A DNA stretch of 38,036 nt from Polyangiaceae bacterium (GCA_025936205.1 JAICTU010000018.1:1-38036), one strand, 5' to 3'; positions 6,973 to 18,064 are shown, counted from the stretch's first letter. The notes: generated from the sequence alone by a model not told the origin. A program made the numbers and translations.

Positions 6973-9039
6973 TCACAGCAAGCGCAGGAAGGCGAGCAGC
7001 GCGCGCTGCTCGTCTTCGGACAGCGCGGCCAGGCCCTGCTCGGCGGGCGGCGCGCGATGATAGAACTGCTCGGCGCTCCAGCGCGCAGCGCCGAGCACCT
7101 CCGCGAGGCTCTGGGCGGAGCCGTTGGTGAACAACGGAATCTTCGCAGATACGCGGCGCAACGAAGGCACCCGCGCCCCGCGCGGGTGCACGAGCGGTTC
7201 TATGCCGGTCTTCTCGTAGCTATCGCGCGCCCAAACCAGAGGCCCGGCTTCGCTGAACACGAGATCGTGCCAGGCCTCGAAGGGCACCCGGCTGCCCGGG
7301 CGATCCGTGACCAGGCGAGCCTCATGGCAGCTCTCGCAGCGCTCGCGAAACACTCGTGCGCCGCGCGCCTCCTCCTCGGCCCAGGGCCGCGCCGGCTGCG
7401 CGCGGGGATTCGGCGGGTGATCGACCAGCATGAACTGCGCGAGCAGCGCCTCGCGCAGCTCGCCGGGGGAGAGTTCGCCCGCCGGCACCCCCAGCTCCGT
7501 GAGCCAGGGATAATCGCTGGCCTGCAGCGTGAACCAGGGATCGCGCGCGCTGCCGGCGCCAGCGGCGCGAAACTCGTTGTGCACCATCTGCGTGAGGTCC
7601 GGGTCGAGCGCGCGCGAAAAGTAGGGCTTGTTGTTGAACAGCCCGCGCAGTGGTTTCGTGGTGGCCAGGATGTCACCGCGCCCGGTGTGGTGGATTCTGC
7701 CGTCGAGCCCGCCCTCGAAGTGGCAAGTCTCGCAGGTGAAGCGACTGAGCGGCCCCTCCGACGAGTTGTGCGGCGCGATCAGCGTCGTGTACTCGAGCAC
7801 CTCGCCCAGCTTCTCCAGCGGCAAGCGTCGGTCCTCGCTGGGCACGGAGAGCACGCGCCGCGCGCCCCCGGGCGCCGTCACCACGAAGGCGTCCAGCAGC
7901 GGATCGGCGGACAGCAGCGAGCCCTCCGGCAGCCGCAGGAGGTCCGCGCTGCCGGGCACGCCGTCGCGGGCCTCCAGCCGCTCGAGCTCGAGCTCGGGGT
8001 TGAGCGCGAGCGAGAGCGCGCGTGCCGAGCCGTAGCCCTGGACCTCCAGCCTCAGGCCCTCGCCGTGCGGCTCCAGCAGCAACGCGCGCGGGGTGACCAC
8101 GCCCTGCTCCGAGCTGTCCAGGCTCAGCCGCCGGCGCAGGCCCGCGCCCGGCGTGAACTCGTAGATGTACACAAACGAGTCGATGTAGCCGAACGAGCCG
8201 ATGCGGCGATCGAGCGGATGGTCCTCGACGCCGCTGGCAGCGATCACGAGTCCGTCACGCCGAGCCCGGACCGCGAGGCCCCAGAACGGGCCGTCGTGCT
8301 CGGCGCGCCAGGAGCGTCCGCTGGGCAGCCCCGCGGCGTCGAGCTCGAGCACCACCAGCGAGTGGTCGAGCAGGCAGGCGGCGACCAGGTAGCGCCCGGC
8401 CCGCTCGAGGCGCTGCGCCGCGCGGCACAGCTCCACCGACTCCCGTGCGCGGGCCGCAGCCGTGCTGGCGCCCTCGATGACGAAGAGCCGGGTGCTGGTC
8501 TCGCTGGCCGCGTACAGCACCTGCGCGCCAGCGGCCAGCGCGCGCACGGAGGGTACTCCTGGCAACTCCAGGCGCCGATCGGCGGCGAGCCCCTCTCCCA
8601 GCGCATAGCGTTGGACACTGCCCGCGAGCTCGCCGGCGACAAAAGCGAAGTCGTGCGCTCCATCGTGCAACACTGCGAGCGCGCTGCCCCTGCGCGGCGC
8701 GGGCGCGCTCTGGATCAGCTCGAGCTCGGGTGAATACAGCCGCAGCTCGGCGCTGCCGCGCAACAGGCCGAGCACGCGTCCGTCCGGCAGAAGCGCCATA
8801 CGGTACGGATCGGCCCCGAAGCGTTGATCCTCGCGCTCGGGGTGAGCAAAGTCAGTGGCCTGGCGTTTCGAGTTTTCGAGCTGCCGCAGCTCCGACAGTA
8901 CCTGCCGTTGTGTTTCCGAAACGCTACTTCCCGCGCGCGCAGCGGCAATCGCAGCCGCCGGCGGCGAGACGGCTCCGCAGCCCAGGGCCGCAGCGAGAGC
9001 AGTGGCGAGAGCCGAGGCGCGCAGCGCTCCGGCTCGCAA
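6973..9039 (-). CDS. Lipoprotein: propeller-like domain plus di-haem peroxidase-like domain
   Basis: This 688-residue exported protein begins with an Ala-rich signal peptide ending in the lipobox ALGC (Cys21). Residues ~75-400 consist of repeated short beta-rich units (DGRVLGLL, LVVLELDAAG, GLVIAASG) consistent with a beta-propeller. The C-terminal ~270 residues carry two c-type haem sites, CETCH (436-440) and CESCH (568-572), plus the LFNNKPYF and PLFTNGSAQSL segments typical of MauG/cytochrome c peroxidase-like proteins. It should act in the periplasm in peroxide reduction or in oxidation of a partner. The start is TTG at 9039, three bases after the upstream lipoprotein stop, with GGAGG about ten bases before it. 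The internal haem-binding Met/His ligands were not assigned. Confidence 0.85.
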   Translation of the reverse strand: MRAGALRASALATALAAALGCGAVSPPAAAIAAARAGSSVSETQRQVLSELRQLENSKRQATDFAHPEREDQRFGADPYRMALLPDGRVLGLLRGSAELRLYSPELELIQSAPAPRRGSALAVLHDGAHDFAFVAGELAGSVQRYALGEGLAADRRLELPGVPSVRALAAGAQVLYAASETSTRLFVIEGASTAAARARESVELCRAAQRLERAGRYLVAACLLDHSLVVLELDAAGLPSGRSWRAEHDGPFWGLAVRARRDGLVIAASGVEDHPLDRRIGSFGYIDSFVYIYEFTPGAGLRRRLSLDSSEQGVVTPRALLLEPHGEGLRLEVQGYGSARALSLALNPELELERLEARDGVPGSADLLRLPEGSLLSADPLLDAFVVTAPGGARRVLSVPSEDRRLPLEKLGEVLEYTTLIAPHNSSEGPLSRFTCETCHFEGGLDGRIHHTGRGDILATTKPLRGLFNNKPYFSRALDPDLTQMVHNEFRAAGAGSARDPWFTLQASDYPWLTELGVPAGELSPGELREALLAQFMLVDHPPNPRAQPARPWAEEEARGARVFRERCESCHEARLVTDRPGSRVPFEAWHDLVFSEAGPLVWARDSYEKTGIEPLVHPRGARVPSLRRVSAKIPLFTNGSAQSLAEVLGAARWSAEQFYHRAPPAEQGLAALSEDEQRALLAFLRLL

Positions 9040-9042
9040 CGC

Positions 9043-9261
9043 TCACCAGCCTCCGCCGGCCGCCGGCGCTGGAGCGGGGCTCTGTTCCTTCTTCTCTTCC
9101 TTCTTTTCGCTGGCATCGCCCCCCGGGGCGTCATCCGCAGGCGCCGCCTGCGATTCCGAAGACTGCTGCGAATCCTTCGCGCTTTTCGCCGACGGAGGGC
9201 AGCCGAGCAGGCCTGCCGCGAGCACCATGCCGAACCCGACCACGAGCGAGCGATTATGCAT
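9043..9261 (-). CDS. Small Lys/Glu- and Pro/Ala-rich lipoprotein
   Basis: This is a 72-residue lipoprotein. The chosen start, ATG at 9261, gives a textbook type II signal peptide (MHNRSLVVGFGMVLAAGLLGC, cysteine at residue 21). The mature part is low-complexity: Ser/Gln-rich, then acidic, then EKKEEKKE and a Pro/Ala/Gly tail ending GGGW. A longer in-frame extension would add a charged leader with no function. It lies immediately upstream of the di-haem lipoprotein gene (TGA GCG TTG), and the ribosome binding site of that gene sits inside its last codons, so the two are co-translated. Function is unknown; it may be a spacer or partner lipoprotein for the di-haem protein. Confidence 0.75.
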   Translation of the reverse strand: MHNRSLVVGFGMVLAAGLLGCPPSAKSAKDSQQSSESQAAPADDAPGGDASEKKEEKKEQSPAPAPAAGGGW

Positions 9262-9467
9262 GGCGCGAGCCAAGCACGGCTCCAGGGTGCTCGAGAAGAG
9301 CAAAAGAGCCGGCGTCCGCGGCCTTTCTCCTGCTCCGGCTCGGGACGGCCCCCCCCGGTTCGACGCGCTCGAGGCCCCCGCGTGACGCCTGATTTCACAG
9401 ATTTTCGAGCGCTTCGCGGGCGATTCGCGATTGCCCGCCGCAGCCGCCCGAAGCACTCTACGCCGGC

Positions 9468-10772
9468 ATGATGAAGCGTCCTCACGTACTCGGGATCGTC
9501 CTCGCCGGCGGCGAAGGAAAGCGGCTGATGCCGCTCACCCGCGACCGCTGCAAGCCCGCCGTGCCCTTCGGTGGCAACTACCGGTTGATCGACTTCGCCC
9601 TGAGCAATCTGGTCAATGCGGGGGTTCGACGCATCGCGGTGCTCACCCAGTACAAGAGCCACAGCCTCGACCGGCACATCGCCACCACCTGGCGCTTGCC
9701 GGCGCTGTTCAGCGACTACGTGATGAGCGTGCCGGCGCAGATGCGCCTGGGCAAGCGCTGGTTCGAGGGCTCGGCGGACGCCGTGTATCAGAACCTGAAT
9801 CTGTTCCGCGACGAGAAGCCGGACCACATCTGCGTGTTCGGTTCAGACCACGTGTACCGCATGGACTGCGCGCAGATGATCGACGAGCACATCCGCTCTG
9901 GCGCCGGCTTGACCGTGGCGGGCATCCGGGTGCCACGCTCGCAGTCGGAGCGCTTCGGCATCATCGAGCAGCGCCCCGACGGGCGCATCGAGCGGTTCCG
10001 CGAAAAGCCCACCGCGCCGCCCGGCCTCGCCGACAACCCCGACGAGGTCATGGCCTCGATGGGCAACTATGTGTTCCGCGCGGAAGCCTTGATCGAGGCG
10101 CTGAGCGCCGACGCGCGCAACAGCGGCAGCGCGCACGACATGGGCGGCGACATCGTGACCGCGCTGGCCGAGGCAGGCGACGCCGCCGTCTACGACTTCG
10201 CGAAGAACATGGTGCCCGGCTCGACCGAGCGCGACCGTGGCTACTGGCGCGACGTGGGCACGCTGGACAGCTACTACGAAGCCCAGATGGACCTGATCAG
10301 CGTCCACCCCATCTTCAACCTGTACAACAAGGAGTGGCCGATCCACACCTCCACGGGCTCGCTCCCGCCGGCCAAGTTCGTGTTCGACGACGACGGGCGC
10401 CGCGGCACCGCGCTCGACTCGATGGTGGCCGCGGGCGTCGTGATCTCGGGCGCCACCGTGCGCCGCTCGATCGTGTCCTCGGGCACCACCATCCACAGCG
10501 GCGCGCTGGTGGAGGATTCGGTGATCATGCACGACGTGCGCATCGGCCGCGGTGCGGTCGTGCGGCGCGCGATCATCGACAAGCGCGTGGTGGTTCCGCC
10601 CGGCGCGCAGATCGGCGTCGATCACGAGCAGGATCGGCGCAACGGCTACACCATCTCCGAGAGCGGCGTGACCGTGATCGGCAAGGGCGACCGAGTGGCG
10701 CCCGGTAACACCAGCGTCTCGGCCTCGGCGAGCATGCCGGGCTCGATGCCCCCTCCCCCGGCTCGGGCCTGA
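9468..10772 (+). CDS. glgC: Glucose-1-phosphate adenylyltransferase
   Basis: This 434-residue enzyme makes ADP-glucose from glucose 1-phosphate and ATP, the committed step of bacterial glycogen synthesis, in the cytoplasm. The nucleotidyltransferase domain opens with [16 protein letters not shown] and continues [19 protein letters not shown]. Downstream are [23 protein letters not shown] (metal and catalytic Asp) and FREKP (sugar-phosphate Lys). The C-terminal third has left-handed beta-helix hexapeptides ([28 protein letters not shown]). Length and motif order fit classical GlgC. The Tyr of the usual WYxGTADA motif is Phe here, which could alter allosteric control; this is a by-eye comparison. 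It is transcribed away from the small lipoprotein gene across a 206-base spacer and followed by a short helical protein and an SDR gene. Confidence 0.96.
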   Translation: MMKRPHVLGIVLAGGEGKRLMPLTRDRCKPAVPFGGNYRLIDFALSNLVNAGVRRIAVLTQYKSHSLDRHIATTWRLPALFSDYVMSVPAQMRLGKRWFEGSADAVYQNLNLFRDEKPDHICVFGSDHVYRMDCAQMIDEHIRSGAGLTVAGIRVPRSQSERFGIIEQRPDGRIERFREKPTAPPGLADNPDEVMASMGNYVFRAEALIEALSADARNSGSAHDMGGDIVTALAEAGDAAVYDFAKNMVPGSTERDRGYWRDVGTLDSYYEAQMDLISVHPIFNLYNKEWPIHTSTGSLPPAKFVFDDDGRRGTALDSMVAAGVVISGATVRRSIVSSGTTIHSGALVEDSVIMHDVRIGRGAVVRRAIIDKRVVVPPGAQIGVDHEQDRRNGYTISESGVTVIGKGDRVAPGNTSVSASASMPGSMPPPPARA

Positions 10773-10804
10773 GCGCAGCTATCCCTGGAGCACCCTATCC
10801 CTGG

Positions 10805-11149
10805 ATGAAGAGCGCCGTGACGGCCTACGCGCCCGTGCTCGAGCGAGTGGCAGAGCTGGCCGAGCACTTGCCGGCGGAAGCGCGCGCAGACGCGCAGCGC
10901 GTGGTGGGGATCTGCAGGGAGCTGGCCGGGCGCGAGCGCGCGGCGGGGCGGCTGTTGCCGGGCGCTGCCGATCTGGAGCTCAAGCGCGAGCTCGGGCGGC
11001 TCGCCGAGCTGCTCGGGCGCCGCTCCACGCAGGCGTTGCCCGCGGCCAGCCTCGGCCGCGCAGCACTCGCCGATTTGAGCGGCGATCTGCGCAGCCTGCA
11101 AGCGATGTGCAGCGACTGCGACGCCAAGCTGGCGCTGCTCGGGCGCTGA
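10805..11149 (+). CDS. Hypothetical all-helical protein
   Basis: This 114-residue protein is predicted to be almost entirely alpha-helical, with heptad-like Leu/Ala spacing (LERVAELAEHLP, LELKRELGRLAELLGRR). It has no signal peptide or membrane segment, and its only two cysteines are close together (MCSDCD) near the C-terminus. I do not recognise a family. The ATG at 10805 follows GGAG about 14 bases upstream. It sits 32 bases after glgC and 22 bases before the SDR gene on the same strand, so the three may be one transcript. Codon use matches its neighbours, which supports a real gene. Confidence 0.65.
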   Translation: MKSAVTAYAPVLERVAELAEHLPAEARADAQRVVGICRELAGRERAAGRLLPGAADLELKRELGRLAELLGRRSTQALPAASLGRAALADLSGDLRSLQAMCSDCDAKLALLGR

Positions 11150-11171
11150 GACCCCAAAAAGCGAGGAAGCC

Positions 11172-11903
11172 GTGGCCCATCCCGAAACCATCCTGATCAC
11201 CGGCGCGAGCCCGATGCCCGTGCTCGCGCTGGCCAAGCTCTGGCTGGAGCGCGGCGACCGCGTGCTCGCACTGCAACGGCGCAGCTCCCCGCTGCTCGGG
11301 CATCCGCACTACCGCGAGCTGCGCGCGGACCTGGCCGCTCTGGAGGCGCTGCCCGCGCAGGTGCGGGAGCTCGCGAGCGGTGCGCACGAGATCGACCGAG
11401 TGGTGCTGAATGCGGCCATCGCTGCTCCCTTGCGCGACATGGCCGACACGCCGCTCAGCGAGCTGAAGCAGCTGATGGACGTGAACACCTGGGCCAACAA
11501 GCAGGTCCTGGATGCCCTGTACGGCTCCGGCGCGCGCATCCGCCAGGTGATCGGCATCTCCTCGGGTGCGGCGGTGCGCGGCAGCCGAGGCTGGAACGGC
11601 TACTCGCTGAGCAAGGCGGCCTTCGCGATGCTCATTCAACTCTACGCCGCGGAGCGCACGGAGACGCACTTCTGCTCGCTGATGCCGGGCATCGTGCACA
11701 CCCAGATGCAGGACGACCTGGCGGGGACGACAGCCGAAGAGCGCCGCAAGTTCCCGGCGCTGGAGCGCTTGCTGGCGGCCCGCGGCACGCCCGATATGCC
11801 GCTGCCGGACGCGGCAGCGCCGGCGCTGCTGGCTGCATTCGACCGCGCCCTGAAGGAGCCCAGCGGCGCGCTCTTGAATCTGCGCGACCTGCGCGAGGGC
11901 TGA
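11172..11903 (+). CDS. Short-chain dehydrogenase/reductase-like protein
   Basis: This 243-residue Rossmann-fold protein resembles SDR oxidoreductases. The catalytic region is clear: Ser in GISSGAAVRGS (~121) and the YSLSK Tyr/Lys pair (~138-142), with VLNAAIAAP replacing the NNAG strand motif and DVNTWA following it. The nucleotide-binding turn TGASPMPVLALAKL lacks the usual GxG after TGxxx, so cofactor binding may be altered. The GTG at 11172 is preceded by GCGAGGAAGCC, a good ribosome binding site. It follows the helical hypothetical and glgC on the same strand. The substrate is unknown. Confidence 0.85.
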   Translation: MAHPETILITGASPMPVLALAKLWLERGDRVLALQRRSSPLLGHPHYRELRADLAALEALPAQVRELASGAHEIDRVVLNAAIAAPLRDMADTPLSELKQLMDVNTWANKQVLDALYGSGARIRQVIGISSGAAVRGSRGWNGYSLSKAAFAMLIQLYAAERTETHFCSLMPGIVHTQMQDDLAGTTAEERRKFPALERLLAARGTPDMPLPDAAAPALLAAFDRALKEPSGALLNLRDLREG

Positions 11904-11913
11904 GCACGGGTGC

Positions 11914-12111
11914 TCACCCGTACAAGTTGAGTCGCGAACCCGTGGCAGCACCGACCTGAGGCGCATTGACGCCCAGCTGCGGCTGACGCCGTTCCCGCTG
12001 GGCTCGTGCTTCGACCTGGAGCTGGACCGCGCTCTTGCTGGGGTCGATATGCCGCTTGGCGAGCGCCTCGTCGGCGCAGTTCGCACATGCGTACCCGTTC
12101 ACCGACGACAT
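11914..12111 (-). CDS. Small CxxC-containing hypothetical protein
   Basis: This 65-residue protein starts at ATG 12111 (MSSVNGYACANCADEALAKR) and ends GSRLNLYG. It has a CxxC pair near the N-terminus and a charged helix in the middle (VQLQVEARAQRERR), with no signal peptide or membrane segment. The composition is natural and the architecture, an N-terminal CxxC followed by a helix and an LNLY-type tail, resembles small uncharacterised proteobacterial proteins I remember only vaguely. There is no strong ribosome binding site. It converges with the SDR gene, ten bases apart, and diverges from the truncated GNAT gene. Confidence 0.5.
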   Translation of the reverse strand: MSSVNGYACANCADEALAKRHIDPSKSAVQLQVEARAQRERRQPQLGVNAPQVGAATGSRLNLYG

Positions 12112-12192
12112 ACCCGGTACCCCAGCTCCCGGATCGACCGCTGCAGCGCGGACTGAAGAACACTGCACGCTGCTGTTTCACCATGGGTCGGT

Positions 12193-12606
12193 TTGGCAAG
12201 CACAAGAGGCTCCAGGAAAGCGGCCGCTTCCGAGCTCAGCCCGGGCGAGGTCTGGTGGAGCCGCGAGGACCACCTCCCCTACTTCATCCGCTGGCGCGGC
12301 GATCTCGCCGGCTTCGCCCTGGTGCGGCGAGGCTCGCGTGTAACCCAGGCCGCCGATGTGATGGACGTCGCCGAGTTCTTCGTGCTGCGCGGGGCACGCC
12401 GCGCGGGCGTGGGCACCAGCGCCGCGCACGCGCTCTTCGGGCTCTTCCCTCGCGCCTGGGAGGTCCGCGTCCGGCGCACGAATGCCGCGGGGCTGAGCTT
12501 CTGGTCCCGTGCGATCGAGAGCTGGACGGGAAAACCCGCGGCTGTCACGTCGATGTCCATCGATGGCGTGGAGTGGAGCATGCTGCGGTTGGACGCTGCC
12601 CACTAG
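12193..12606 (+). CDS. GNAT acetyltransferase, N-terminus missing
   Basis: This 137-residue frame contains the C-terminal two-thirds of a GNAT N-acetyltransferase: strand PYFIRWRGDLAGFALVRRG, then DVMDVAEFFVLRGARRAGVG (the acetyl-CoA pyrophosphate loop, R/GxxGxG-like) and the VRRTNAAGLSFWSRAIESW motif. Proteins of this subgroup normally have another 40-60 N-terminal residues with the substrate-binding helices. Here an in-frame stop at 12154-12156 and the absence of any upstream ATG limit the protein, and the only reachable start is TTG at 12193 or similar. No matching N-terminal coding appears in the other frames. It is therefore likely a truncated, possibly inactive, gene. A palindromic element follows 22 bases after its stop. 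Confidence 0.7.
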   Translation: MASTRGSRKAAASELSPGEVWWSREDHLPYFIRWRGDLAGFALVRRGSRVTQAADVMDVAEFFVLRGARRAGVGTSAAHALFGLFPRAWEVRVRRTNAAGLSFWSRAIESWTGKPAAVTSMSIDGVEWSMLRLDAAH

Positions 12607-12627
12607 GCGCCATTCAGGCGTTTGAGC

Positions 12628-12688
12628 GGGCACTCCTGGAGGGCTCGGTGCCGCACGGCTCGAGCCCATCACCAGGACCGCCCGCTGC
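12628..12688. repeat. Palindromic dispersed element, copy 1
   Basis: A long imperfect hairpin: the left arm GGGCACTCCTGGAGGGCTCG pairs with the right arm that begins CGAGCCCATCACCAGGA and ends GCCC at 12683, around a GC-rich loop containing GTGCCGCACGG. A closely similar element lies at 32660-32719, sharing the arms, the GCCGCACG loop and the trailing GCCCGCTGC. It lies just after the truncated GNAT stop on the plus strand and before the esterase stop on the minus strand. No T-run follows, so it is not a classical intrinsic terminator. Confidence 0.7.
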
Positions 12689-12696
12689 GCCCAATC

Positions 12697-13667
12697 TCAG
12701 GGTGACGTAGCCGGCGCGCGATTCTGCGCCTGGATCGCCTCCCAGATCGCCAGCACGCTGAGCCGGCTCAGCCCGGAGCCGTGATTGCCTCCGCGGATGC
12801 GCCACAGCTCCACGCTGTTCCCGGCACAGCCCTGCCCGCTCCACACCTGCGTCTCGGCGCCCGGGATGCGAGGCTCCAGATCCAGGTCGCGCGTCGCAAC
12901 CGCCGGCTCCTTGCAGCCGCTCAGCTTGCGCCAGGCCTTCACCGTGGCCTCCGCCGAGGGATGCTTCGGCCGACTGCGATCGGCAAACAAGTAGCCCCCC
13001 TCGAAGCTGACGATCGGGTCCTCATCGGCGTGGATCTCGACGATGTTGGGTACCTTGTCGGGGTGGCAGTTCTTCGGCTGGTTGATGCCGGCGCCACCGA
13101 TGCTGAAGATGCCGCGCAGGCGCGAGCCGAGCTCACAGGCCGCGCGGTGCGCCAGGAAGCCACCGTTCGAATAGCCGACGAGATAGACCCGCGCCGGGTC
13201 GATCTTGGGGTTCCTCGAGGCGTCGCTGATCCAGCCGCGCAACATTTCGATGTGATCGACTGGCAGGTGCTCGAAGTCGCAGCAGCTCTCGGTCGCGTTC
13301 CAGAAACGCCGTTGGGAGTGGTCGAGCATGCCGTCAGGAGCCAGGTAGGCGAAGCCGAGCCCCTCAGAGAGCTCCTTCAGGCGCAGGCCAAGGCTGAGCT
13401 CCCCGCCCGAGCCGCCCAGGCCGTGCAGAAAAAGGATCAGCGGCATCGGGCCGGGCACGCTCTCGGGCACCTGCAGCGCCGGCGCCAAGGGCTGGGGCTC
13501 GGGCGGCGCTTGCTCCACGTCACGGCGCGCCTGCTCCAGCAGCGCCGCCGCCTCTTGCTGCGGAGTCGGCGCGCTGGACTGGGGCGGCGGGTCCTTGTGG
13601 CATGCGGAGAGCACGCCGAGCGCGAGGCTCAGTCCCACGCGCAGGCCCTGCGCCGACCGCCGTGCTC

Positions 13668-13671
<4 letters not shown>
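12697..13671 (-). CDS. Secreted PHB-depolymerase/feruloyl-esterase-like lipoprotein
   Basis: This 324-residue alpha/beta-hydrolase begins with a signal peptide and the lipobox VLSAC (Cys24), followed by a Pro/Gln-rich linker. The hydrolase domain shows LILFLHGLGGSGG (oxyanion-hole region, ~78-90), the nucleophile elbow GYSNGG with Ser168, the acid segment HADEDPIV (~214-221) and the catalytic His in GGNHGSGL near the C-terminus. It is of the LpqC/PHB-depolymerase class that cleaves polyesters or feruloyl esters outside the cytoplasm. The start is GTG at 13671, overlapping the valS stop by four bases (GTGA); a longer frame reading back into valS is an artefact. It is thus translationally coupled to valS despite unrelated function. 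Confidence 0.88.
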
Positions 13672-16481
<2,810 letters not shown>

Positions 16482-16607
16482 TCACGGCGGAACATACACC
16501 AGCCGGGCCCCCGATCAACCGTAGCGGGCACCTGGCCGGCGACCGCACGCCTGCCGCCTCTCGCGGCTCGAACCGCAGCAGGTGGCAAGGGCGGAGCGCG
16601 CCGATCG

Positions 16608-16946
16608 TCAGCGAAGCGGCGGTTGATCTTCCGATGGCGCCTCGTTCGCTCGAATGGAAGCTCCGCCGTCGCCCCCTTTCATCGAGGAGCCCCGTCGGCT
16701 CAGCTCGCGCTGCAGCTCCTCGATGCGCTGGGCAGCCGCCTGGCGCGAAAGCCCCGAGTCAAAGGTCACGGCTGCCTCGACGGCCAGGGCCTTCAGCTGC
16801 GCCGCTTGTGTTGACGTCATTGCCTCATCAACTGCAGGATCGCCCGGAGTGGATTGCGACGGGGCCCGCTTGCCAGCGCTCACTGCGTGGGCATTGCGGG
16901 TCGGAACTGCGGCATGGGATGTTGCAGTATCGCGCTGAATGGTCAT
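16608..16946 (-). CDS. DUF3072-like small protein
   Basis: This 112-residue protein has a disordered Thr/Ala/Ser-rich N-terminal half. A compact helical segment follows at ~44-80 (MTSTQAAQLKALAVEAAVTF, then LSRQAAAQRIEELQRELSRR), matching the DUF3072 pattern as I remember it: a Met-Thr-x-x-Gln-Ala start, then a Phe-Asp-x-x-Leu-(S/T) turn and a Lys/Arg-Ile-(D/E)-x-Leu helix. Function of the family is unknown. The start ATG at 16946 is chosen for the AAAGGA eight bases upstream; the longer frame adds a Cys-rich, unlikely leader. It is transcribed divergently from the small exported protein gene, with about 110 bases between them. Confidence 0.75.
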   Translation of the reverse strand: MTIQRDTATSHAAVPTRNAHAVSAGKRAPSQSTPGDPAVDEAMTSTQAAQLKALAVEAAVTFDSGLSRQAAAQRIEELQRELSRRGSSMKGGDGGASIRANEAPSEDQPPLR

Positions 16947-17056
16947 GAATCGTCCTTTCCGCCACGACTTGCAGCAAGGACTGTGCCCTGCGCAAGAGTC
17001 GCCCGGTGCTGGCATTTGCCTTGCTAGTCAGGAGGAGCGTTCGAAAAGGAAAGTGC

Positions 17057-17455
17057 ATGAACCCCATCATTGCAGCACCGCTCGGCATCGCGGCCGCCTT
17101 GGCCGGAACGCTGGCAGACGCGCCGGCCCTGCCGCAGGAGGAAGCTGCTCAGCCCCGGACCGCTGCGGCGGCCGAGCTGCCGAGCGATTTGCTCGCGCCG
17201 AGAGTGGAAGAGGCGGCTGCGCAGCACGAGGCCACGGACGCCGTGAACAGCTGTGATGACAAATGCAAGCTCGTGGCGCTGACCGAAGCGACCCTGCCCG
17301 GGACAGGCGCTTCGCAGCTCGCGGCCGTGCTGCTCCAGCCGGAAGAGCACGGCTTGAAGATTTCGAACGGCGATGGCACGCCCGCCCTGACAATCAAGGT
17401 CATGCCCACGAAGATCACGCATGGCCAGGGTCTGGTAGCGACGGCCAAGTTCTGA
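17057..17455 (+). CDS. Small exported hypothetical protein
   Basis: This 132-residue protein has a short hydrophobic N-terminus (IIAAPLGIAAALAGTLADAPA) that reads as a weak signal peptide. An Ala/Glu-rich linker follows, then a possible folded C-terminal part with a Cys pair (NSCDDKCKLV, CxxxC) and strand-rich sequence ending GLVATAKF. I do not recognise a family. The ATG at 17057 has a good ribosome binding site (AAAGGAAAG). It converges with the PemK-like gene, leaving 29 bases between stops. The CxxxC pair suggests a disulphide or metal site if it is periplasmic. Confidence 0.7.
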   Translation: MNPIIAAPLGIAAALAGTLADAPALPQEEAAQPRTAAAAELPSDLLAPRVEEAAAQHEATDAVNSCDDKCKLVALTEATLPGTGASQLAAVLLQPEEHGLKISNGDGTPALTIKVMPTKITHGQGLVATAKF

Positions 17456-17484
17456 GGACCGGCCATACGCGACCCGTCTGAGAT

Positions 17485-17841
17485 CTAGCGCTCGAAGAAG
17501 GAGCGCTGCTGAAAGCGAAGCCCCGCCAGAATTTGGTCCACCCGCCGCGCCGACAGCGAACCGATGCGCTCGCCCAGGTGCGCTTTGGCCACCGTGCAGA
17601 TCTGTGACACGACCACAACGCTCTGCTGCGGCAACGCCCCTTCCCCCAGCTCCAGCAGGACATTGCCGGGCTCGCTTGCTCGCTGCAGGTTCGAGGTCAG
17701 CGCGCACACGACCACCGTCTCGATCCGCGAGTGATTGAAGACATCGTCTTGCACCACCACGTGCGGATGGGAATAGTCCGCGCCCGCAGCGCCCGAGTGC
17801 TCCGGCATGATCCAGAACAGGTCGCCGCGATCGATGCGCAT
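17485..17841 (-). CDS. PemK/MazF-family endoribonuclease-like protein
   Basis: This 118-residue protein has the PemK/MazF core: an N-terminal RGDLFWI strand, the loop EHSGAAGADYSHPHVVVQDD, the VVVCALTSNL segment carrying the conserved Ser/Thr, and VVVVSQICTVAKAHL, ending in the helix ARRVDQILAGLRFQQRSFF. Family members cleave RNA and are normally held by an antitoxin. The ATG at 17841 follows the homologous arrangement in the decayed copy at 18751-18837. No antitoxin gene precedes it on the same strand, and the opposite-strand neighbour is only a remnant (17956-18036). The HPHVVVQDD subgroup is, as I recall, often solitary. Toxic activity here is inference. Confidence 0.85.
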   Translation of the reverse strand: MRIDRGDLFWIMPEHSGAAGADYSHPHVVVQDDVFNHSRIETVVVCALTSNLQRASEPGNVLLELGEGALPQQSVVVVSQICTVAKAHLGERIGSLSARRVDQILAGLRFQQRSFFER

Positions 17842-17879
17842 GACGCCCAGCTTGGCGGAAGGCCGAGCCGCTCGCCAGG
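17755..17879. repeat. Duplicated segment, copy 1 (toxin 5' end)
   Basis: This segment aligns with 18751-18874 over about 125 bases with some 12 differences by eye, roughly 90% identity. It covers the first ~29 codons of the PemK-like gene plus ~38 bases upstream of its start. The similarity continues weakly for another 30-40 bases before ending. The matching tail of the neighbouring helical gene (17956-18036 against 19433-19513) shows that both members of a divergent gene pair were duplicated. Confidence 0.85.
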
Positions 17880-17955
17880 GGCAGGTGTCGAGCTGCGCCG
17901 GGCGCCGCGCGGGCTCCGCCCCACGCTGAAAGCCGCGTGGCACGCTCCGGAACAC

Positions 17956-18036
17956 GGCACGGACCGGGCTGGCGAGGATGAGCCCGCCCCGATCACGCTC
18001 GCTTCGGCGCGCGGCGACGAGGGAGCCGTGGCCTAG
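17956..18036 (+). pseudogene. 3' remnant of a duplicate of the helical gene
   Basis: These 26 codons plus the stop TAG encode GTDRAGEDEPAPITLASARG and then DEGAVA. They match the C-terminus of the intact protein ending at 19513 (AADRACEDEPAPITLVSVRV, then EERAVA) at 19 of 26 positions by eye. The rest of the gene is absent: only about 115 bases separate this remnant from the toxin start, where the other copy has a whole 495-base gene. A deletion therefore removed almost all of the gene and left the end. Confidence 0.8.
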
Positions 18037-18064
18037 CACCGATTCAAACCTCTCCGGCGTGGTC

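Noticed and set aside
7057..8733. A plus-strand frame of about 560 codons, antisense to the di-haem gene
   Set aside because: No domain, Arg/Gln/Ala-rich; the haem motifs are on the other strand.
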